Shown here in pieces: positions 17,010 through 26,464 of a DNA stretch of 64,000 nucleotides. Both the position numbers and the translations under genes were made by a program. The DNA is taken from assembly GCA_958295645.1 (NCBI GenBank), contig OY282361.1, positions 2,694,501 to 2,758,500 on the forward strand. Reading direction: 5' to 3'. Each line of letters starts with the position of its first letter. Positions within the stretch are counted from its first letter, which is position 1. The notes beneath the pieces were generated by a model. The model did no database searches, was not told where the DNA came from, and saw only the letters and a list, made by a program, of their open reading frames with translations. Origin of the DNA: Longimicrobiales bacterium (GTDB taxonomy: Bacteria; Gemmatimonadota; Gemmatimonadetes; Longimicrobiales; Gaopeijiaceae).

Positions 17010-18281
17010 CCGGACGGCGGCGGCCAGCATCTCTAGGCCGCGGCGAAGTTCGCCGGGCTCGGCCACGGCGGGCGGCGTGATCTGAACGACCTTGCCCGCG
17101 GCGCCGGCGGGCAGGACGATCAGTCCCTCTTCCAGGGCGCGGGCGGCCACCGCGGCGGCTCGAACGGGTCCCAGGCCGATCATCAGCCCGCGGCCCCGCA
17201 CTTGCACGTCGGCGCCGACGGCCTCTCTCAGGTAGGCCGTCGCCTCGCGGCCCAGCGTCTCGGCTCGTTCCGCCAGGCGTTCGCGCTCCAGCGTCTCCAG
17301 GAACCCGAGGCCCGCCGCGCAGGACAGCGGATGGCCCAGGAAGGTGGACGTGTGGATCGCCTCGCCGGAGGAAGGCGGCCACGCGTCCATCACGTCGGCC
17401 GGCCCGCAGCAGGCCGACAGCGGCATCCCGCCGCCGAGCGCTTTCCCGAGACAGACCAGGTCGGGCGTCATGCCGTCGAGCGAACAGGCGAGCAGCGCGC
17501 CCGTGCGCCCCATTCCCGTGAAGATCTCGTCGGCGATCAGCAGCGCTCCCCGCTCGCGGGCTGCCTCGGCGAGCGACTTGAGGAACCCGGGAGGCGGAAC
17601 GCGCACGCCCGCCCGTCCCTGCACGGGCTCGACGATCACGGCCCCGGCGGGGGATGCCGGCGCGCTCGTCGCACGCGCCACCGCCTCCAGGCTGGCCTCG
17701 GCCTCGCTGGGCGTTTCCGGGAAGGGCACGAACGTGACGTGGTTCGCCAAGCGGCGTGTGAAGGGGCGGCGGAAACGCTCCCGGTGAGTGGCTGCCAACG
17801 CGCCCAGCGTGAGGCCGTGGTAGGCGCCCTCGAAGGCCACGACGCCGGGATGGCCGGTGGCCAGGAAGGCGGTCTTGAGCGCCGCTTCCACGGCGTCGGA
17901 GCCGCTCAGGCCGAGGACGATCCGGGTGTCGGGCCACGGCATGAGCGCCGCCAGGGCCTCCAGGAACTCGACCTTCGCGGCTGGCGGATGCAGATCGCCC
18001 ATCCCATGCACGAGGCGGGAGGCTTGGCTGGCGATGCGGCGAACGACCGCCGGAGGCCGGTGACCAGCCAGCGCGACGCCGAACGCCGCCGTGAAGTCCA
18101 GATAGCGCTTGCCGTCCGCATCGACGACGGTGACGCCTTCCGCCTCGGCCCAGAAGGGCGGAGCGGGGTCGAGGCTGGTGATTCCTCGCGACTCGACGCG
18201 GGCAAGCCGCCGGGCGAGGCGGAGGCTGGCGCTCGGTGGGCCCGGGCCGGCCGGCGGGCTGGAGTCGCTCGGCGGGTTCAA
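16998..18281 (-). CDS. class III PLP-dependent aminotransferase
   Basis: The protein has 427 residues and is fold type I. The PLP-lysine motif is LVCLGKALGGGMPLSA, preceded by LIADEIFTGMGRTG with the Asp that contacts the pyridine nitrogen. LGLSGSDAVEAALK is the cofactor phosphate loop and HTSTFLGHPLSCAAG is the family's conserved late block. 4-Aminobutyrate, acetylornithine and similar omega-amino donors are typical substrates; which applies here cannot be told. The start is set at TTG 18281, which overlaps the antiporter stop as TTGA; an upstream ATG at 18380 would bury most of the extension in the antiporter gene. It is third in the ligA operon. Confidence 0.85.
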   Translation of the reverse strand: MNPPSDSSPPAGPGPPSASLRLARRLARVESRGITSLDPAPPFWAEAEGVTVVDADGKRYLDFTAAFGVALAGHRPPAVVRRIASQASRLVHGMGDLHPPAAKVEFLEALAALMPWPDTRIVLGLSGSDAVEAALKTAFLATGHPGVVAFEGAYHGLTLGALAATHRERFRRPFTRRLANHVTFVPFPETPSEAEASLEAVARATSAPASPAGAVIVEPVQGRAGVRVPPPGFLKSLAEAARERGALLIADEIFTGMGRTGALLACSLDGMTPDLVCLGKALGGGMPLSACCGPADVMDAWPPSSGEAIHTSTFLGHPLSCAAGLGFLETLERERLAERAETLGREATAYLREAVGADVQVRGRGLMIGLGPVRAAAVAARALEEGLIVLPAGAAGKVVQITPPAVAEPGELRRGLEMLAAAVRSAG

Positions 18282-19321
18282 GCCGCCAGGGCGAGCCAGC
18301 CCATGAAGCCGACATAGGCGAGGATCAGCAGCAAGCCCTCGGCCCTGCGCACCCTCTTGGCGGAGGCCACGATCGGCCATATCAGGATCGAGAGGACCAC
18401 CACGGCGCCCAATTCCGTGTTCAGAACCTCGGAGTTGATCTCGAAGCTGCTCATGGCGGCGGTCGCGCCGGCCACCGCCGTCAGGTTGAAGATGTTGGAG
18501 CCCACGATGTTGCCCACGGCGATGTCTCCGTGATGGCGCGCGGCCGCGACGACGGCCGTGACGAGCTCGGGGAGCGACGTGCCCACGGCCACGACGGTGA
18601 AGCCCATGACGTCGCCGCCGATGCCCATCGCGCCGGCCACGTACTCCGCCCCCGTGACGATGGCGTGCCCGCCGATTCCCAGCCCCGCGGCGCCCGCTAC
18701 GATCAGCCCGAAGTCGCGGACCAGCCTAGCCTCGGCGTCGGTGCGACCCGTCTTCCCGGCCGACTCTCCCGCGGTCGCGAAGTCGGCCGCCGTCTTCCCG
18801 GGCCGCCCGGCGGGTTGCCCGGCGACCTCGTCGAGCCCTCGCTCCCCCAAGATCTCCTTCATGTCCTCGGCGGGCGTCCTGAACGTGAAGGCCACGTAGA
18901 CGACCAGGAGAGCGAGCAGGAAGATCCCTTCGCCTCGGTTCAGTTCCTTGTCCATCACCAACGGCAGGAAGAACAGGGACACCAGGATCATGATCGGGAC
19001 GTCGCGGCTGATGACGCGGTTGGGAACCGCAAGAGGCCGGATCACGGCCGTGGCGCCCAGGATGAGGCCGATGTTGGCCAGGTTGGAGCCCAGGATGTTG
19101 CCCGTCAGGAGGTCGCCGTTGCCGTCCAGGTTGGCCACGATGCAGACGACGAGTTCCGGCGCCGACGTGCCCAGCGACACGATGGTCAGGCCGACGACCA
19201 CCGGACTCACTCCCATGGTGGAGGCGACCCGCGCCGCGCCCCGGATGAGCCATTCCGCGCCGAAATAGAGTGCGCCGAACCCGCCCAGCAGGAGCAGAAC
19301 GTGGGCGAGGAGCGGGCTCAC
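18278..19321 (-). CDS. calcium/sodium antiporter (CaCA family, YrbG-like)
   Basis: A 347-residue inner-membrane protein with about ten helices. The two inverted alpha-repeats are clear: VGLTIVSLGTSAPELVV with GNILGSNLANIGLILG, and VGTSLPELVTAVVAA with GNIVGSNIFNLTAVAG. The acidic Glu in each GTSxPEL binds the cation. A hydrophilic loop lies at about residues 155-190. It probably exports Ca2+ in exchange for Na+ or H+. The GTG start at 19321 overlaps the ligA stop as GTGA and its stop overlaps the next start as TTGA, so it is the middle gene of a coupled operon. Confidence 0.92.
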   Translation of the reverse strand: MSPLLAHVLLLLGGFGALYFGAEWLIRGAARVASTMGVSPVVVGLTIVSLGTSAPELVVCIVANLDGNGDLLTGNILGSNLANIGLILGATAVIRPLAVPNRVISRDVPIMILVSLFFLPLVMDKELNRGEGIFLLALLVVYVAFTFRTPAEDMKEILGERGLDEVAGQPAGRPGKTAADFATAGESAGKTGRTDAEARLVRDFGLIVAGAAGLGIGGHAIVTGAEYVAGAMGIGGDVMGFTVVAVGTSLPELVTAVVAAARHHGDIAVGNIVGSNIFNLTAVAGATAAMSSFEINSEVLNTELGAVVVLSILIWPIVASAKRVRRAEGLLLILAYVGFMGWLALAA

Positions 19322-21552
19322 GGGCTGCTCGGGGCGGCGCGTTGCGCGGACGGCTGGGGATCGGGCGAAGGAGCGGGCGGCTCGGGCTTGGCCGTAGGAG
19401 TCGACTCCGGTTCGGGCAGGAGAGCGGGCGGCTCGAGTTCGGCGGAGGCCGCGAGCTCGGCGAACAGCTTGGGCAGGCGTTGCCGCAAGTCCTGCTCGCT
19501 CAGGAGCTGGACGCCGAGTTCTTGCGCCTTGCGCAGCTTCGAGCCGGGGTTGGCGCCGACGATCACGAAGTCGGTGCGGCTGCTGACGGCGGCGGTCACC
19601 TTGGCCTGCCGAGCCTCCAACGCCTCGGTGAGCGACGTTCGCGAGAAGGCCTCCAGCGATCCGGTCAACGCCACCGTCTTTCCGGCCCAGCCGCCGCTGG
19701 CGTCGTCCTCTTCGGCTGCCACGGTCGGCGGCGGCAGGGGATCGACGCCCTTGGCCAGCAGGTTGTCGATCGAGGCGGCGACGTTGGGGTTGGCCAGGAA
19801 GTCCAGGATGGCGCGCGACATGGTCGGGCCGACGCCGTCGATCTCTTCGAGCGCTTCGGCGGAGGCATCCCGGAACGAGTCGAAGCTGCGGAAGTGGCGA
19901 GCCAAGTCGCGGGCCACCGAGACGCCCACTTCGGGGATGCCGAGGCCCGCGAGGAAACGGGCGAGTTCAGGGCGGCGGACGGCCTGGATGGCCTCGACCA
20001 AGTTGCGGGCCGACTGTTCCGCTTGGCGGTCCAACTCGGCGACGGCCTCCGCCGTCAAGTCGAAGAGATCCGCCAGCTCCGCCACCAACCCGTGCTCCAC
20101 CAGCTGCGACACCGTCTTCTCCCCGAGGCCCTCGATGTCGAGGGCGGCCCGCGACGCAAAGTGCACGATCCGCCCCTCGAGCTGGGCGAGGCAGCCGAAG
20201 TGGTTCGGGCAGAGGGTCAACGGGCCGCGTTCGACGAGGGCCGCACCGCAACTCGCGCACGTCGCCGGCATGGCGAACGCAGGCTCCCGCTCCACGCGCT
20301 TCACGATCTGAGGGATGACGTCGCCGGCCCGCTGGACCATCACCACGTCGCCCACGCGGACGTCCTTTCGCTCCAGCTCCTCGCGATTGTGCAGAGTGAC
20401 GTTGGTCACGGTCACGCCGCCCACCTTCACCGGCCACAGCCGGGCCACGGGGGTCACCGCGCCGGTTCGTCCGACCTGCGTTTCGATGGCTCGGATGGCG
20501 GCGCCCACTTGGTGCGGCCGGAACTTGAGGGCCATCGCCCATCGGGGATGGTGCGACGTCTCGCCCAGCTCCCGGCGCAGCGCCAGTTCGTTCACCTTGA
20601 CCACGATCCCGTCGATCTCGTAGTCCAGGTCGTCGCGGCGCTTGACGAAGTCGTCGTGATACTCCGCGATCCGATCCACCGAGTCGGCGGTCTTGACTCG
20701 CTCCGGCGTCTCGAAGCCCCAGGTCTTGAGCGCCGAGAGCGCTTTCCGGTCGGTGGCGGGCTCGGGCGCACCCTCCAAGGCCAGCACGTCGAAAGCCAGC
20801 AATACCAAGGGACGCCGGGCGGCGGCGCGGGAATCCAACTGGCGAAGCGCCCCCGACGCCGTGCTGCGGGGGTTCATGTACTCCGAACGACCCTTGCGGC
20901 GGCGACTGTGGTTGAGGAAGTCGAAGTCGCTCAGCCTCATGACGGCCTCGCCGCGCACCGACAGAAACGAAGGCACGGGCCACTTGGTGCCGCCGCGCAG
21001 CCGCAGGGGCACGGAGCGGATGGTGCGCACGTTCTCGGTGACCACTTCTCCGGCGAAACCGTTTCCGCGGGTGGCCGCGCGCACCAAGAGACCCTCTTCG
21101 TAGACGAGCTCGAGCGAGGCGCCGTCCAGCTTGGGCTCGAGCACGTAGTCGACGGTGTCCCTGCTCAGCGCTTTGCGCAGCCGCTCGTCGAACCGCCGCA
21201 TGTCTTCGATTTCGTACGAGGAGTCCAGCGACAGCATCGGCGCAGCGTGCTCCGCGGTTGGCAGCTCGGCCACCGGCTCCGCCCCGACTCGCAGCGTCGG
21301 CGAATCGGGCCTGCGCATCTCTGGATGGGCCCTCTCCAGCTCTTGAAGCCGCCGAAAGAGCGCGTCGTACTCGAAGTCGGAAATCTCCGGCTCGTCCATC
21401 ACGAAGTAGAGATGGTCGTGCCGGTCGATTTCGGCCGCGAGGCGTTTGATCTCTTGGGCGACGTCGTCGGAACCGACGCTTGCCGGGTCGGCGACTCCAC
21501 CCGAATCGGCGGCGCCGTTGGGATCGACCTTCCCGTCCGCGTTGGAGATCAT
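19318..21552 (-). CDS. ligA: NAD+-dependent DNA ligase
   Basis: It seals nicks in DNA during replication and repair using NAD+. The protein has 744 residues from ATG 21552. In order: domain Ia (HDHLYFVMDEPEISDFEYD), adenylation site with the AMP-lysine in LEPKLDGASLEL, an OB-fold, a four-Cys zinc finger (CASCGAALVERGPLTLC then C), helix-hairpin-helix repeats (ALDIEGLGEKTVSQLV, IDGVGPTMSRAIL), and a BRCT domain (WAGKTVALTGSLEAFSRTSL). A proline-rich ~40-residue C-terminal tail is additional to the family norm. Upstream in-frame ATGs up to 21774 give non-conserved sequence. First gene of the operon with the antiporter and aminotransferase. Confidence 0.95.
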   Translation of the reverse strand: MISNADGKVDPNGAADSGGVADPASVGSDDVAQEIKRLAAEIDRHDHLYFVMDEPEISDFEYDALFRRLQELERAHPEMRRPDSPTLRVGAEPVAELPTAEHAAPMLSLDSSYEIEDMRRFDERLRKALSRDTVDYVLEPKLDGASLELVYEEGLLVRAATRGNGFAGEVVTENVRTIRSVPLRLRGGTKWPVPSFLSVRGEAVMRLSDFDFLNHSRRRKGRSEYMNPRSTASGALRQLDSRAAARRPLVLLAFDVLALEGAPEPATDRKALSALKTWGFETPERVKTADSVDRIAEYHDDFVKRRDDLDYEIDGIVVKVNELALRRELGETSHHPRWAMALKFRPHQVGAAIRAIETQVGRTGAVTPVARLWPVKVGGVTVTNVTLHNREELERKDVRVGDVVMVQRAGDVIPQIVKRVEREPAFAMPATCASCGAALVERGPLTLCPNHFGCLAQLEGRIVHFASRAALDIEGLGEKTVSQLVEHGLVAELADLFDLTAEAVAELDRQAEQSARNLVEAIQAVRRPELARFLAGLGIPEVGVSVARDLARHFRSFDSFRDASAEALEEIDGVGPTMSRAILDFLANPNVAASIDNLLAKGVDPLPPPTVAAEEDDASGGWAGKTVALTGSLEAFSRTSLTEALEARQAKVTAAVSSRTDFVIVGANPGSKLRKAQELGVQLLSEQDLRQRLPKLFAELAASAELEPPALLPEPESTPTAKPEPPAPSPDPQPSAQRAAPSSP

Positions 21553-21934
21553 GCTCGGAATGCTAAGCCCGGCAGGCGCCGACGGAAAGGCGAGCCGTCG
21601 TCGCGTGGTGCCTCGGTCCAGGATTGGGCGGAGTCTGCCGGTGCCGTCGGGTTCGGAGGAGGAAGCTGGCCCGGGATCGCGGCATTCGGGGCGTGAGTTG
21701 TCAACGCATGCGCTCATCCAGAGGCAAGTCCTCGATACGCAACACAGTCCTCTATGTGTTTCTGGTTGTTGCACCGGAACTTGTAGCCATTATGCTTCGC
21801 AATTCTTCTATCTCCATGGTTGACTCTTGGCAAGCGTCATCTGATCACGTCTTCTCCAAACAAGCCTCTAGGTGGTCGATGGACCGAATATTCTCGACAG
21901 TCAAGCTCTCGACGTGCATACGGAGGTGTTGCCG
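21553..21934. other. 382-bp gap with no recognised gene
   Basis: The stretch between ligA and the aldolase remnant is AT-richer than its surroundings. Only overlapping short frames without family resemblance are present. No tRNA, hairpin with T-run, or repeat was seen. It should contain the ligA promoter. Confidence 0.4.
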
Positions 21935-22802
21935 CTAGCCTTCCCGTCCCGCGGCCAGCCGTCCCGCCGTCACTGCGGCCGGGTCGCTCACGATGAAGAC
22001 GCGGAACCCCTGGGCGATCCGGTCGGCGATGTCGTCCGGTCCCGCGGTGATGCCGCACGGAACGTCGTGGTCCTCGCAGGCGGCCGCCACGGCCTGGATG
22101 GCGTCTTCCACCGCGGCCATGTCTCCGTCGTAGGCCCGGCGCAGGTCGCCCGGTCCGGCGAAGACCACGCTGACGCCCGGCGTGGCCACGATCTCGTCCA
22201 CCCGCTCCACGGCCGCCCGGTCCTCCACGATGAGCATGTTGACGAGCGCGCCCTCGGCGTCGCCGGGCCAGGAGTCGCCGCCCATGGCCGAGACCGCCGC
22301 CGTCGCGTCCTCCGCCGACTCGACGTGCGGGAACACGACCCCGGCCACGCCCTGCCTCCAGCGCCTGGGCCACGTTCTGCCGCATCTGCTCTGCCCCGTC
22401 TCGAATCGGAGGCACGCGCAAGACCAGCGGATGCGCCGCCCCGGGAGCGGATCCTTCGCCGACTCCGGCCATGTAGTCCGCCATTGACGGAATGTCGAAA
22501 GGGCCGGACTCCAGCGAGTAGAACACGAAGTCGAGTTCCCGGTTGCGGCCGATTTCCGCGCCCTGCTCGCGGGTCTTGGGACCGGAGAACATGCCGAACG
22601 CGACTTGGCCGTCCGAGAGCAGCCGAACCAGCGGCGCAGAGAGCGCGGCGGCCGACGGCTGGGCCCGCATCGTCGGTTGCGCCGACTCCGTGCTGGACGC
22701 GGAATCGCCGGCGGCGGAGTCGGGCTTGCCGGAACAGGCCAGGGAGGCGACGGCCCAGGCGAGCGCAAGCGAAACGCGGAGGGCGACGCCCGTGGGGCGC
22801 AT
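21935..22802 (-). pseudogene. secreted HpcH/HpaI aldolase-like gene with a +1 frameshift
   Basis: The N-terminal part, in one frame from ATG 22802, has a signal peptide (VALRVSLALAWAVASLAC, lipobox-like) and the aldolase start LVRLLSDGQVAFGMFSGPKT with FVFYSLESGPFDIPSM. The C-terminal part, in another frame, continues with VAGVVFPHVESAEDA, NMLIVEDRAAVERVDEI and VVFAGPGDLRRAYDG, the metal- and substrate-binding blocks of HpcH/HpaI aldolases. The frames join near 22355, where the minus strand reads GAGGCAGGGCGTGGCC and removing one base would give a continuous EAGVAGVVFP. HpcH/HpaI aldolases cleave 2-keto-3-hydroxy acids; an exported version is unusual. It may be a true pseudogene or an assembly error. 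Confidence 0.75.
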
Positions 22803-23020
22803 TCTCGACGGAGCGTACTTCACCAAGCGTCCTCCCTTGGGCCGGAAACAGGAAAGCGTCAACGCGGGCGGTGGCGCAACCGCGGGCACGGTTGGGGCCG
22901 CGTCGGCCATCCGGCAACCTTGCCGACTGGCCGTCGGCAACAGTATCCTCACCAAGACGGCCGTCGCAAGGCGGCTTCAGTACCCGAGATCCCACACCAA
23001 GACCGCAGGAGTTCATCCGC

Positions 23021-24745
23021 ATGGCCCTCCCCGCAGACTTTTCTTGCCGGACGCAACCCGGATCCGCAACACGCCTCAGGCTCGCTGGTTCGCCCGCCCT
23101 CGCCCGCGCCCGCGCTCTCCTCCTCCGAGCCTTTGCGCCGGCGACCACGTGGGCCTGCGCCCTGGCCCTGGCCTTGGCCGCGACCTTGACCGCCCCCGCC
23201 TCCGCCTCCGCCCAAATGGAGCCCACCACGCCGCGGGGCGCCGAAGAAGGCGACGGCCCTCACGAACGGCTCATCCTTCGCGGCGCGACCGTCATCGACG
23301 GCACGGGCGCTCCGCCGATGGGACCCGTGGACATCGTCATCGAGGACGACCGCATCGTCCAGATCAGGGCCGTGGGCTACCCCGGCGTGCCCATCAACGA
23401 AGACCGCCGCCCGTCCGGGGCGACCAAGGAGATGGACATGACCGGCATGTACATCATGCCCGGCTTCGTGGACATGCACGCGCACACGGGGGGCTCGGGC
23501 AAGGCGCCGCAGCCCGAGTACACGTACAAGCTGTGGATGGGACACGGCATCACGACGTCCCGGGGCGTCGGCCACGGTCCCATGATGTGGGCTCTCGAGC
23601 AGAAGGCGGCGGCGGCCCGCAACGAGATCGTGGCGCCGCGCATGTTCACCTACGCGCGTCCGGGCGAGGCCTGGGACGAAGGCCCCGTGAACTCGGCGGA
23701 GAAGGCTCGGGAATGGGTGCGTTGGGCTGCCGGCGTCGACGTCGAGGGAGCCAAGATCGACGGCCTCAAGCTCACGGCCATGGACCCGGAGTTGATGGCG
23801 GCGGTGATCGACGAGGCGCACAAGCATGGCCTGGGGACGGTCGCCCACCTGGCCCAGACGGGCGTGGCCCGCATGACGGCGCTCGACGCGGCGGAAGTCG
23901 GCCTGGACATGATGACGCACTACTACGGGCTGATGGAGTCCATGCTGACCGACTACAGCATTCAGGACTGGCCGCTCGACTACAACTACCAGGACGAGCA
24001 GCATCGCTTCGGCAACGTGGGACGCCTGTGGTACCAATCCGCCGAGCCGGATTCGGAGCAGTGGAACGCGCTGATCGAGCGCTTCCTCGAACTGGACTTC
24101 GCCTTGGACCCGACCATGTCGATCTACGAAGCCAGCCGGGACGTGATGCGTGCACGGGAGGCGGATTTCCACGAAGAGTACACGTTGCCCAGCCAGTGGG
24201 AATTCTACCAGCCGTCGCGGCGGGCCCACGGCTCCTACTGGTTCTACTGGACGAGCGAGGACGAGTATCACTGGAAGCGGTTCTTCCAGAAGTGGATGCA
24301 CTTCCTGAACGACTACAAGAACGCCGGCGGGCGGGTCACCACGGGCTCCGACTCGGGCTTCATCTACAAGCTCTACGGCTTCGACTACATCCGGGAGTTG
24401 GAGCTGCTTCGGGAAGCCGGCTTCCATCCCGTCGAGGTGCTCCGCTCGGCCACGCTCTACGGCGCCGAGGAGCTCCACGAGCCCAAGGGAACGCCCATCG
24501 AATTCGGCATTCTGCGGGCGGGCCTCAAGGCCGACATGGTCGTGGTGGACGAGAACCCGCTGCAGAACCTCAAGGTGCTCTACGGAAACGGTGCCGTGAA
24601 GCTCAACGACGAGACCGGCGAAGTGGAGCGGATCGGGGGCGTCAAGTACACGATCAAGGACGGGATCGTGTACGACGCGCAGCAGCTCCTCGCGGACGTC
24701 AGGGAGATGGTCAGGAAGGCGAAGGAGGCGGTTGCGGTTTCCTGA
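23021..24745 (+). CDS. exported amidohydrolase-family protein
   Basis: The protein has 574 residues from ATG 23021 with AGGAG nine bases upstream. An arginine-rich n-region and hydrophobic core (ATTWACALALALAATLTAPASASAQ) form a signal peptide. The amidohydrolase signature is MPGFVDMHAHTG (metal HxH), with later metal or active-site candidates in LGTVAHLAQTG and VTTGSDSGFIYK, and the C-terminal composite beta-domain ends in AGLKADMVVVDENPLQNL. The expected lysine or second histidine ligands fall in a long aromatic-rich insertion (residues ~290-440) not typical of imidazolonepropionase or dihydroorotase. The natural substrate is unknown; related secreted enzymes hydrolyse cyclic amides or peptides. 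It diverges from the aldolase remnant. Confidence 0.85.
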   Translation: MALPADFSCRTQPGSATRLRLAGSPALARARALLLRAFAPATTWACALALALAATLTAPASASAQMEPTTPRGAEEGDGPHERLILRGATVIDGTGAPPMGPVDIVIEDDRIVQIRAVGYPGVPINEDRRPSGATKEMDMTGMYIMPGFVDMHAHTGGSGKAPQPEYTYKLWMGHGITTSRGVGHGPMMWALEQKAAAARNEIVAPRMFTYARPGEAWDEGPVNSAEKAREWVRWAAGVDVEGAKIDGLKLTAMDPELMAAVIDEAHKHGLGTVAHLAQTGVARMTALDAAEVGLDMMTHYYGLMESMLTDYSIQDWPLDYNYQDEQHRFGNVGRLWYQSAEPDSEQWNALIERFLELDFALDPTMSIYEASRDVMRAREADFHEEYTLPSQWEFYQPSRRAHGSYWFYWTSEDEYHWKRFFQKWMHFLNDYKNAGGRVTTGSDSGFIYKLYGFDYIRELELLREAGFHPVEVLRSATLYGAEELHEPKGTPIEFGILRAGLKADMVVVDENPLQNLKVLYGNGAVKLNDETGEVERIGGVKYTIKDGIVYDAQQLLADVREMVRKAKEAVAVS

Positions 24746-24841
24746 CGCTGGGACGAACTCGCGCTCGGGCGCGGCCAGCCGGCGCTTTTCGGCGAATGGA
24801 GGGCGGCGGGGGCGGATCTCTCCAGGTCCGGCTCCCGCCCC

Positions 24842-25165
24842 TCAGCCTCCGACGCGGAGTTCCACGGCGGTGCCGTAGCAGAGCATCTCGGCGGCGCCCT
24901 GGCTGACTTGGGCCGACTGGAAGCGCACTGCGATGACGGCGTTCGCGCCGAGCGCCTTGGCTTCGTCCACCATGCGGTCGATGGCCTGTTCGCGGGCTTC
25001 GGCGAGGAGCTTGGTGTACTCGTAGAGCTCGCCGCCGGCCATGTTGCGGAGCGTCGCCATGAGGTCGCGGCCGAGGTGGCGGGCGCGAATCGAGCTGCCG
25101 CGCACCATGCCGTGCGTGCGCACGACGAGATGTCCGGCTACGGCTTCGGTCGTGGCGACGATCAC
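24842..25165 (-). CDS. YbjQ family (UPF0145) protein
   Basis: The protein has 107 residues from a GTG at 25165 that overlaps the preceding stop as GTGA. The family pattern is clear: IVATTEAVAGH at the start, VRGSSIRARHLGRDL, GGELYEYTKLLAEAREQAIDR and ALGANAVIAVRFQSA. YbjQ proteins form pentameric rings and are often called putative heavy-metal-binding; their role is not established. It ends an operon with an ECF sigma factor and an anti-sigma-like membrane protein, so it may be part of an envelope stress response; that is inference. A longer frame to 25327 is a shadow of the upstream gene. Confidence 0.88.
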   Translation of the reverse strand: MIVATTEAVAGHLVVRTHGMVRGSSIRARHLGRDLMATLRNMAGGELYEYTKLLAEAREQAIDRMVDEAKALGANAVIAVRFQSAQVSQGAAEMLCYGTAVELRVGG

Positions 25166-25596
25166 CTGTGCACGTCCTTGTACGGGTCGGTCTTGTACTC
25201 GTGCACGCGGGCGAGCACGACTCCGGCGAGGAGCATGAGGATGCCGATGGCGACGGCCCCGGTCGCCAACTTCGCGACGACCGCGGTCGGGGACTTGGCG
25301 AACACCCAGGCCCCGTAGCCCAGCCAAGCCACGGTTCCCGAGACGAGCAGCGCCCAGCCGAGCGGTTGCGTGATCTGGCGCCGCACGCGGTCCCAGGCGG
25401 AACCGCGCATCCGCGGAGGAGCGAAGGAGAGGTCCCGGAGATGAGCCTTCATGCCCTTGAAGATGGCGAACTCGCGCTGTAGTTCGCTCGACCGGTCCAG
25501 CCTGCGCTGGATGGCCCTCCTCTCCTCGGGCGTCGCCTCGCCGTCCAGGAGGCGCATCAAGTCTTCGCGGCTGGCGCCGGGGCGGGATGCGTTCAT
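25162..25596 (-). CDS. anti-sigma-factor-like membrane protein
   Basis: The protein has 144 residues. The N-terminal ~70 residues are a short helical cytoplasmic segment (REDLMRLLDGEATPEERRAI) resembling the sigma-binding region of anti-sigma factors, without the HxxxCxxC zinc motif. Two membrane helices follow (PLGWALLVSGTVAWLGYGAWV and VAIGILMLLAGVVLA). The ATG at 25596 is preceded by GGAGAG. It lies 19 bp after the stop of the ECF sigma gene and is coupled to the YbjQ gene. By position and architecture it probably holds that sigma factor inactive at the membrane. Confidence 0.7.
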   Translation of the reverse strand: MNASRPGASREDLMRLLDGEATPEERRAIQRRLDRSSELQREFAIFKGMKAHLRDLSFAPPRMRGSAWDRVRRQITQPLGWALLVSGTVAWLGYGAWVFAKSPTAVVAKLATGAVAIGILMLLAGVVLARVHEYKTDPYKDVHR

Positions 25597-25615
25597 GGGT
25601 CTCTCCGGTTCGCGT

Positions 25616-26185
25616 TCATGGATAGGTCACTCCAGCCGCATGGAGCACGTCGGCGAAGGCTCGCCGGGCGTGAAACAGTCGGCTCGCCACCGTTCCTTCG
25701 GGAATCTCCAATAGGGCCGCAATCTCGCCGTAGCGAAACCCCTCGAGTTCCTTGAGTACGAGGATCTCGCGGTGATCTTCATTCAGCTGCTCCAGGGCTC
25801 GCCAGACAATCTCCTTTGCTTCCTTGCGCTCTTGGCGCCGCTCCGGACCGTCTTCGGGGTCGGCCGCCATCCCGGCGAGCGCCCCGTCGTCGAGGACTTC
25901 GACGCGGAACTGGGCTTGTCGGCGGCGAAGCAGGTCGCGGCACTGATTCCTGAGTATCCGAAAGAACCAGGGACCGAAAGGCCGCTTGAGGTCGAAGCGG
26001 GCGAGGGACCGCCAAGCCTTGACGAAGGCGTCCTGCAAAGCGTCGCCTGCGTCGTCGCGATTCCCCGTCATCCCGAGCGCGATGCGCATGCCGCGGGGCT
26101 CGTAGGCACGCACGATCGGCTCGAAGAAGCGGGCGTCTCCGCCCTTGCACTTGCGCAGCAGCTCCCGTTCCGCGTCTGGGATCAA
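25616..26185 (-). CDS. RNA polymerase ECF-type sigma factor
   Basis: The protein has 189 residues from TTG 26185, chosen because GGAGG lies 4 nt upstream and the family sequence begins here; the open frame runs another 1.9 kb upstream but that part is a shadow of the TPR gene. Region 2 is FEPIVRAYEPRGMRIAL ... DAGDALQDAFVKAWRSLARFD, followed by FGPWFFRILRNQCRDLLRRR. Region 4 is LNEDHREILVLKELEGFRYGEIA and LEIPEGTVASRLFHARRAF, the -35-binding helix-turn-helix. Its partner is the membrane anti-sigma-like protein encoded next. It is divergent from the TPR gene, a candidate target. Confidence 0.92.
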   Translation of the reverse strand: MIPDAERELLRKCKGGDARFFEPIVRAYEPRGMRIALGMTGNRDDAGDALQDAFVKAWRSLARFDLKRPFGPWFFRILRNQCRDLLRRRQAQFRVEVLDDGALAGMAADPEDGPERRQERKEAKEIVWRALEQLNEDHREILVLKELEGFRYGEIAALLEIPEGTVASRLFHARRAFADVLHAAGVTYP

Positions 26186-26464
26186 GCACCCTCCGTGTCG
26201 TGGTTTCGTTCTGGGGAGTCTACGCTGGAGCGGCTCATGCCCTTCACTTTGCGTCGCCGGGGGGACGGCGGGGCAACGGGACTTGCGGCCTCCGGCGCCT
26301 GGACGACGGGGCGTCGCGTCGCGCCTCTTTCGGCCAGTGACAGCTAGCGGTTTTTCGGGGGCGGCGCAATGGCCCGATGTGGCGGAGAGGGGAGCCATGG
26401 CCCACTTTCCCCTGCGTTCTTGCCATCGGACGACCCAGGACGACCCAGAGAGCGGAGGCGCAAA

